Source: Rathayibacter caricis DSM 15933 (GTDB lineage Bacteria; Actinomycetota; Actinomycetes; Actinomycetales; Microbacteriaceae). Taken from it: a stretch of 64,000 nt of DNA. Shown piece by piece: positions 60,307 through 64,000 of the stretch; position 1 is the first letter of the stretch, and the number at the start of each line of letters is the position of its first letter. The notes below the pieces were generated by a model that saw only the letters and a program-made list of their open reading frames with translations, ran no database searches and was not told the DNA's origin. Made by a program: the position numbers and the translations under genes. The stretch is taken from the NCBI RefSeq assembly GCF_003044275.1, contig NZ_PZPL01000001.1:682001-746000 (forward strand). Reading direction: 5' to 3'.

Positions 60307-61547
60307 CGCACCCGGCGGATGGGGATCAGCGCGAGGCCGGCGAGCACCGCCAGGACGACCGCGATCGTGAAGACCGTCGAGAATCCGGCGGTCGAGACGA
60401 TGACCCCGGCGACGATCGGCGCGATGATCTGCGGGCCCGTATTGGCGATGTTGAGGATCCCCATGTCCTTCCCGCGGTTCTCGGCGCTGGGCAGCACCTC
60501 GGCGAGGAGCGCCTGGTCGACCGCGATGTACATGCCGTACGCGAAGCCTCCGACGGCGAGGAATGCATAGAACGCCCAGACCTCCGCGACGAAGATCAAC
60601 GGCAACTCGCCGACGGCGAACACGAGCGACGCCGCGATCACGATCGGCTTGCGGCGCTGCAGCGCGTCCGAGAGAGGTCCCGAGACCAGAGTGGCGACGC
60701 CGGAGGAGACCGCCATCACGACCCCGCCCAGGCCGATGACGGCGCCGGCCTCCGCGAGGCCGAGGCCGATGTAGTCGGTGAGGACGAACAGCTGGTACAG
60801 CAGAACCATCATGAACGACAGCAGCAGGAGGAACCGCCCGACGAGCGCCAGCAGGAAGTCGCGGTCCTTCGGCGGCACGAAGCTCCTCAGCAGCGCCCCG
60901 ACGGAGAACGCCTCGCGCGGCTCCTCGCGGTTGTCCGGCTCCCGCGAGAACAGGACGAAGACGACCATCGCGATCGCGATCAGCCAGGGCAGCCAGCGCA
61001 GGCCGTCCCGCGGCATCGTGATGTAGGCGCCTCCGACGATCGCACCGAGACTCTGCGCGAGCAGCTGCCCCAGCCCGATCAGGGTGGACGCCTTGCCCAG
61101 GTTCTGCGAGCCGACACGCTCGGGGAGCACGGCGAACAGCGGAGCGAGGACGACGGCGAGGCCGACCTGGAAGACGACCCAGAGAACCACGAGCAGTCCG
61201 AAGTCGCTCGTGAACGACATGGTCGTCGCGGCGGCGCCCAGGAGGACTCCTCCGCTGACGATCCACGGATTGCGACGGCCGTAGCGCGAGCGGGTGCGGT
61301 CCGACAGAGCGCCGAAGACGACCGTGGCGATCATGCTCGCCACCGAACCCGCTGCAGCGAGCGTCGCGAAGAGTGCGATCTTGCGCTCGGGATCGATCTC
61401 GGTCATCAGTGCGGGGATGAGCGCGTTCGCAGCGCTGAACGGCAGCATCCAGCCGGCGTGGGCGAGGAAGAGGAGCGGTCCGAGCCGTCCGAGCTTCGGC
61501 GGCGCCGCCTCCTGCTCGAGATCGGTCGCCTGAGTGGCTGCTGTCAT
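60303..61547 (-). CDS. MFS transporter
   Basis: A 414-residue transporter with twelve helices. The loop between helices two and three is GALSDRTRSRYGRRNPWI, as in glycoside-pentoside-hexuronide-like and other sugar MFS carriers. It may import or export a sugar related to the glycosidase substrate. AAGGAG precedes ATG 61547. It is the first gene of a two-gene unit with tetR. Confidence 0.88.
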   Translation of the reverse strand: MTAATQATDLEQEAAPPKLGRLGPLLFLAHAGWMLPFSAANALIPALMTEIDPERKIALFATLAAAGSVASMIATVVFGALSDRTRSRYGRRNPWIVSGGVLLGAAATTMSFTSDFGLLVVLWVVFQVGLAVVLAPLFAVLPERVGSQNLGKASTLIGLGQLLAQSLGAIVGGAYITMPRDGLRWLPWLIAIAMVVFVLFSREPDNREEPREAFSVGALLRSFVPPKDRDFLLALVGRFLLLLSFMMVLLYQLFVLTDYIGLGLAEAGAVIGLGGVVMAVSSGVATLVSGPLSDALQRRKPIVIAASLVFAVGELPLIFVAEVWAFYAFLAVGGFAYGMYIAVDQALLAEVLPSAENRGKDMGILNIANTGPQIIAPIVAGVIVSTAGFSTVFTIAVVLAVLAGLALIPIRRVR

Positions 61548-61609
61548 GGGGATGCTCCTTCGCACGGTCCGTTCCAGGGGTCGAAGGAGACGGTAACCCA
61601 AAACCAGTG

Positions 61610-61623
61610 CAGTTGCTACATTT
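61610..61623 (-). promoter_or_regulatory. Shared 14-bp motif upstream of the MFS-tetR unit
   Basis: CAGTTGCTACATTT, identical to 59668-59681, centred about 70 bp upstream of the MFS start. A weaker match, GTGCTACATTA, lies at 10788 before lacI. Confidence 0.55.
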
Positions 61624-61649
61624 TCCCTCGTGTCACTCGGAGACGACGA

Positions 61650-61695
61650 ACGGGGCGCCCCTCGCCCCGCACGCAGCGGAGGAGGGACGCCCCGT
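61650..61695 (-). terminator. Intrinsic terminator of the oxygenase gene
   Basis: ACGGGGCGCCCCTC (61650-61663) pairs with GAGGGACGCCCCGT (61682-61695) over 14 positions with one mismatch, 19 bp past the stop of the minus-strand gene ending at 61714. Confidence 0.7.
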
Positions 61696-61713
61696 CCCGG
61701 AGAGTGCCGAGCG

Positions 61714-62721
61714 TCAGCTCGTCGGCGCCAGCAGATCGGCGTGGTGCACCTCGGCCACGTTCGGGTGCGCGCGCAGGCGGTAGCGCAGCGCGTTCTCGCC
61801 GTAGGTCTCGAGGATCGGGCTGTTGGTCGGGTCGACCGACAGGCCCGACTTGAGCTCCTCGGGCAGCGGCAGCGACGGCATGGTCGAGTCGAGCGAGGGG
61901 TTGAAGAAGTACGGGATCGAGATGCGGTCGGTGCCGATCAGCGGCGAGATCACGCGGTGCAGCGTGGCCTTGAGGTAGCCGCCGGTCGCGAGCTCCAGCA
62001 TCTCGCCGATGTTGACGACGAACGCGCCGGGCAGCGCGGGCGCCTCGATCCACTCGCCGTCGTGCTCGACCTGCAGGCCGCCCTTGCCGGGCTCGACCAG
62101 CAGCAGGGTCAGCACGCCGCCGTCGCGGTGCGCGCCGACGCCCTGCTTGGGCTCAGGGTCGGAGGTGCCTGGGTAGCGGACGACCTTGACCAGGGGGAAC
62201 GCCTTCTCGGCGAAGGCCTCGTCGAAGACGTCGGCCGGGGCGTCGAGGGCGACGGCCCAGGTGCGCAGCAGGCGGATCGCGACGGCGGCGAGCTCCGCGT
62301 GCCAGCGCTCGAAAAGGGTGCGGAACTCGGGCAGGGCCTCGGGCCACAGGTTCGGGCCCTCGAGGCGCTGGTAGTCGGGCACGTCCGGTCCGGCCGGGAC
62401 GACCTCGCGCTCGATGCCGATGTCGACCTGCTCGCGGTAGTCGACGTCGCCGTTGGTGAGCTCGGCTCCGAAGCGGGTGTAGCCGCGGAACTGCGGGCTG
62501 GCCGTGTTCTCGATCGCGAGCTTGTCCTCCTCCGGCAGATCGAAGAAGCGACGGGAGACGGCGACGACGTCGTCGAGGAGCTCCTGCGGCACGCCGTGAC
62601 CGACGAGGTAGAAGAAGCCCACGTCGTGGGTGGTCTCGCGCAGGTCGCGGCGGAAGGCGGCGGCCTCCTCCTCGCCCTGGTCGAGGCGGGAGAGGTCGAG
62701 GATCGGCAGGGAATCGGTCAT
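61714..62721 (-). CDS. 2-oxoglutarate/Fe(II)-dependent oxygenase, isopenicillin N synthase-like
   Basis: A 335-residue plant-type dioxygenase. The N-terminal DIOX_N segment includes GFFYLVGHGVP. The iron site is HRD in GAHRDGG (near 195) with the distal His in ATLHRV (near 252); RISIPYFF supplies the 2-oxoglutarate arginine. It would hydroxylate or oxidise a small molecule; the substrate is unknown. ATG 62721. Not part of an operon. Confidence 0.9.
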   Translation of the reverse strand: MTDSLPILDLSRLDQGEEEAAAFRRDLRETTHDVGFFYLVGHGVPQELLDDVVAVSRRFFDLPEEDKLAIENTASPQFRGYTRFGAELTNGDVDYREQVDIGIEREVVPAGPDVPDYQRLEGPNLWPEALPEFRTLFERWHAELAAVAIRLLRTWAVALDAPADVFDEAFAEKAFPLVKVVRYPGTSDPEPKQGVGAHRDGGVLTLLLVEPGKGGLQVEHDGEWIEAPALPGAFVVNIGEMLELATGGYLKATLHRVISPLIGTDRISIPYFFNPSLDSTMPSLPLPEELKSGLSVDPTNSPILETYGENALRYRLRAHPNVAEVHHADLLAPTS

Positions 62722-62858
62722 GGGGAAAGCCTTGCGCAGTTCGCCTTCGGCGGAGCGATTGTTACGACAACCAAAAGCGAAGACCCAGCAAGCACCCGGA
62801 GGACCGTGGTCCCCGAGTGCCCGCCGGGCCTTCAGCGCTGTCGAGTGTTACAGCGCGA

Positions 62859-63767
62859 TCACGGGGTGGGCATGCCGCCGTTGACGTGCAGCGTCTCGCC
62901 GACCACGTAGCTCGACTCCGCCGACGCGAGGAACACGTAGGCGGGAGCGAGCTCCGCCGGCTGGCCCCAGCGTCCGAGCGGCGTCTGCGAGCCGACCTCG
63001 GGCAGCTTCTCGGGCGGCTGGCCGCCCGCGGTCTGCAGCGGCGTCCAGATCGGGCCCGGCGCGACGACGTTCACGCGGATGCCCTTGGGTGCGAGCTGCT
63101 GCGAGAGCGCCTTCGAGAACGTGTTGATCGTGGCCTTGGTGCTGGCGTAGTCGACCAGCGTCGGCGACGGCTGGTACGCCTGGATCGACGAGGTGCTGAT
63201 GATCGCGGAGCCGGGAGCGAGGTGCGGCAGGGCCGCCTTCGTCATCCAGAACATGGCGTAGACGTTCGTCTTGAAGGTCTCGTCGAACTGCTCGTCCGAG
63301 AGCTCGAGGAAGTCCTCGACGAACTGCTGCTTGCCCGCGTTGTTGACGAGGATGTCGAGGCCGCCGAGGCCCTCGACCGCCGTGGCCACTGCGCCGACGG
63401 CGAAGTCGTGGTCGGTGATGTCGCCGGGGATCGCGACGGCCTTCCGGCCCGCCTCCTCGATCAGCGCGACGACCTTCTTCGCGTCGCTCTCCTCCTCGGG
63501 GAGGTAGACGATCGCGACGTCGGCGCCCTCGCGGGCATAGGCGATCGCGACGGCTGCGCCGATGCCGGAGTCGCCTCCGGTGACGAGCGCCCTGCGGCCG
63601 GTCAGGCGACCGGAGCCGCGGTAGGTCGACTCGCCGCGGTCGGCGAGGTCGTCCATCTTCGAGTCCAGGCCGGCCCCCTCCTGGTACTGCTCCTCCGTGT
63701 CGATCTCGGAGTACATCTTCGTCGGGTCCTGGAACGTGTACTGGTCTGCGGTGCTCTCGGAAGTCAT
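62859..63767 (-). CDS. Short-chain dehydrogenase, general-stress type
   Basis: A 302-residue SDR paralogous to the one at 36497. The long N-terminus (TADQYTFQDPTKMYSEIDTE) is typical of YhxC/YdaD-like stress SDRs. Cofactor site TGGDSGIG, NNAGKQ, catalytic Ser in STSSIQ and YASTK. ATG 63767 is used; a 51-codon upstream extension into the purC leader is rejected. Divergent from purC with about 105 bp between starts. Confidence 0.9.
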   Translation of the reverse strand: MTSESTADQYTFQDPTKMYSEIDTEEQYQEGAGLDSKMDDLADRGESTYRGSGRLTGRRALVTGGDSGIGAAVAIAYAREGADVAIVYLPEEESDAKKVVALIEEAGRKAVAIPGDITDHDFAVGAVATAVEGLGGLDILVNNAGKQQFVEDFLELSDEQFDETFKTNVYAMFWMTKAALPHLAPGSAIISTSSIQAYQPSPTLVDYASTKATINTFSKALSQQLAPKGIRVNVVAPGPIWTPLQTAGGQPPEKLPEVGSQTPLGRWGQPAELAPAYVFLASAESSYVVGETLHVNGGMPTP

Positions 63768-63872
63768 GTCTTCGACGGTAGGCGCGCACCCCCGTCGAGC
63801 GCCGGTGGTTGACAGCGCATCCGTTCCGAGAGAGCGCTCCTCTCCGCCGCCGGAAACCGGGAGAATGGTGCG

Positions 63873-64000
63873 GTGACCGTCTCCTTCGACTCCTCGATCC
63901 CCCTGCCCGGCTGGCAGCACGCCTACTCGGGCAAGGTCCGCGACCTCTACACCCCGGTCGACGCCGACCCGGTGCTCGGAGCCGACCGCATGCTGGTCGT
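63873..64000 (+). CDS. purC: Phosphoribosylaminoimidazole-succinocarboxamide synthase, N-terminus (partial)
   Basis: The first 42 codons are in the window and run off its end. SGKVRDLYTPVDADP followed by DRMLVV is the SAICAR synthetase N-terminus (typically SGKVRDLY). The enzyme joins CAIR and aspartate in purine synthesis. GTG 63873 is preceded by a GAGAAT -10-like box, so a short or absent leader is likely. Confidence 0.93.
   Translation, partial: MTVSFDSSIPLPGWQHAYSGKVRDLYTPVDADPVLGADRMLV

Overview
The window is high-GC (about 70 percent by eye), densely coded DNA from an actinobacterium. I place it in the family Microbacteriaceae, with Rathayibacter-like as the best guess. The grounds are a DUF3073 gene near purM/purF, a sterol-carrier-family gene divergent from purD, a DUF7882 gene, LAxTG sorting, frequent GTG starts, 4-bp GTGA/ATGA overlaps, and a REP-like intergenic element that reads GATCGAGTAG...TATCGAGATC. 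No rRNA, tRNA, CRISPR array, transposase or phage gene was seen. Genus assignment is inference.

Layout. 1-5.6 kb: tail of an unknown basic protein, DUF4184 and Pr6Pr membrane proteins, a flavin amine oxidase lipoprotein whose domain order is circularly permuted, a small hypothetical, a peroxiredoxin and a non-haem haloperoxidase-type hydrolase. 5.6-12.9 kb: REP-like repeats, then a carbohydrate island made of a LacI regulator, a solute-binding protein and two ABC permeases on the minus strand, with a divergent glycogen-debranching-type glucosidase. A 16-bp palindromic operator lies between the divergent genes. A 19-bp tandem repeat array separates the binding protein from the permeases. 13-16 kb: flavin monooxygenase, DUF3073, NUDIX, AraC regulator. 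16-23.3 kb: three secreted proteins sharing fibronectin and Ig-like repeat modules (PQQ-type sugar dehydrogenase, repeat protein, beta-helix-like protein).

24-33.3 kb: purine genes purM and purF (divergent) and purD, with a LysR regulator, small membrane proteins, a cell-wall-anchored 5'-nucleotidase and two more tandem-repeat families in the gaps. 33.8-42.2 kb: TIGR01777 epimerase, NUDIX, membrane protein, stress-type SDR, a three-gene type III polyketide synthase operon, nitroreductase, DUF7882, glutathione peroxidase. 42.3-47.6 kb: DNA ligase D (NHEJ) split into two frames at a G6 slippery run, a DUF4232 protein, an APC permease. 48.1-51.8 kb: iron-siderophore ABC operon under an IdeR/DtxR-type box that abuts the start codon. 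51.8-61.5 kb: oligosaccharide/peptide uptake locus with two paralogous TetR regulators, an Opp-type ABC transporter including a permease-ATPase fusion, a GH35-like glycosidase and an MFS transporter. Two promoters share a 14-bp motif. 61.7-64 kb: 2-oxoglutarate oxygenase, a second stress-type SDR, and the start of purC.

How it fits together. The pur genes look like a conserved chromosomal backbone interrupted by accessory islands for sugar uptake, surface proteins, oxidative-stress defence, secondary metabolism and iron. Both solute-binding-protein/permease junctions carry strong RNA secondary structure, which suggests a shared way of making more binding protein than permease. The points most worth a second look are the permuted amine oxidase, the 19-bp repeat array, the split ligD, the hairpin over the polyketide synthase start, and the shared TetR-locus motif.
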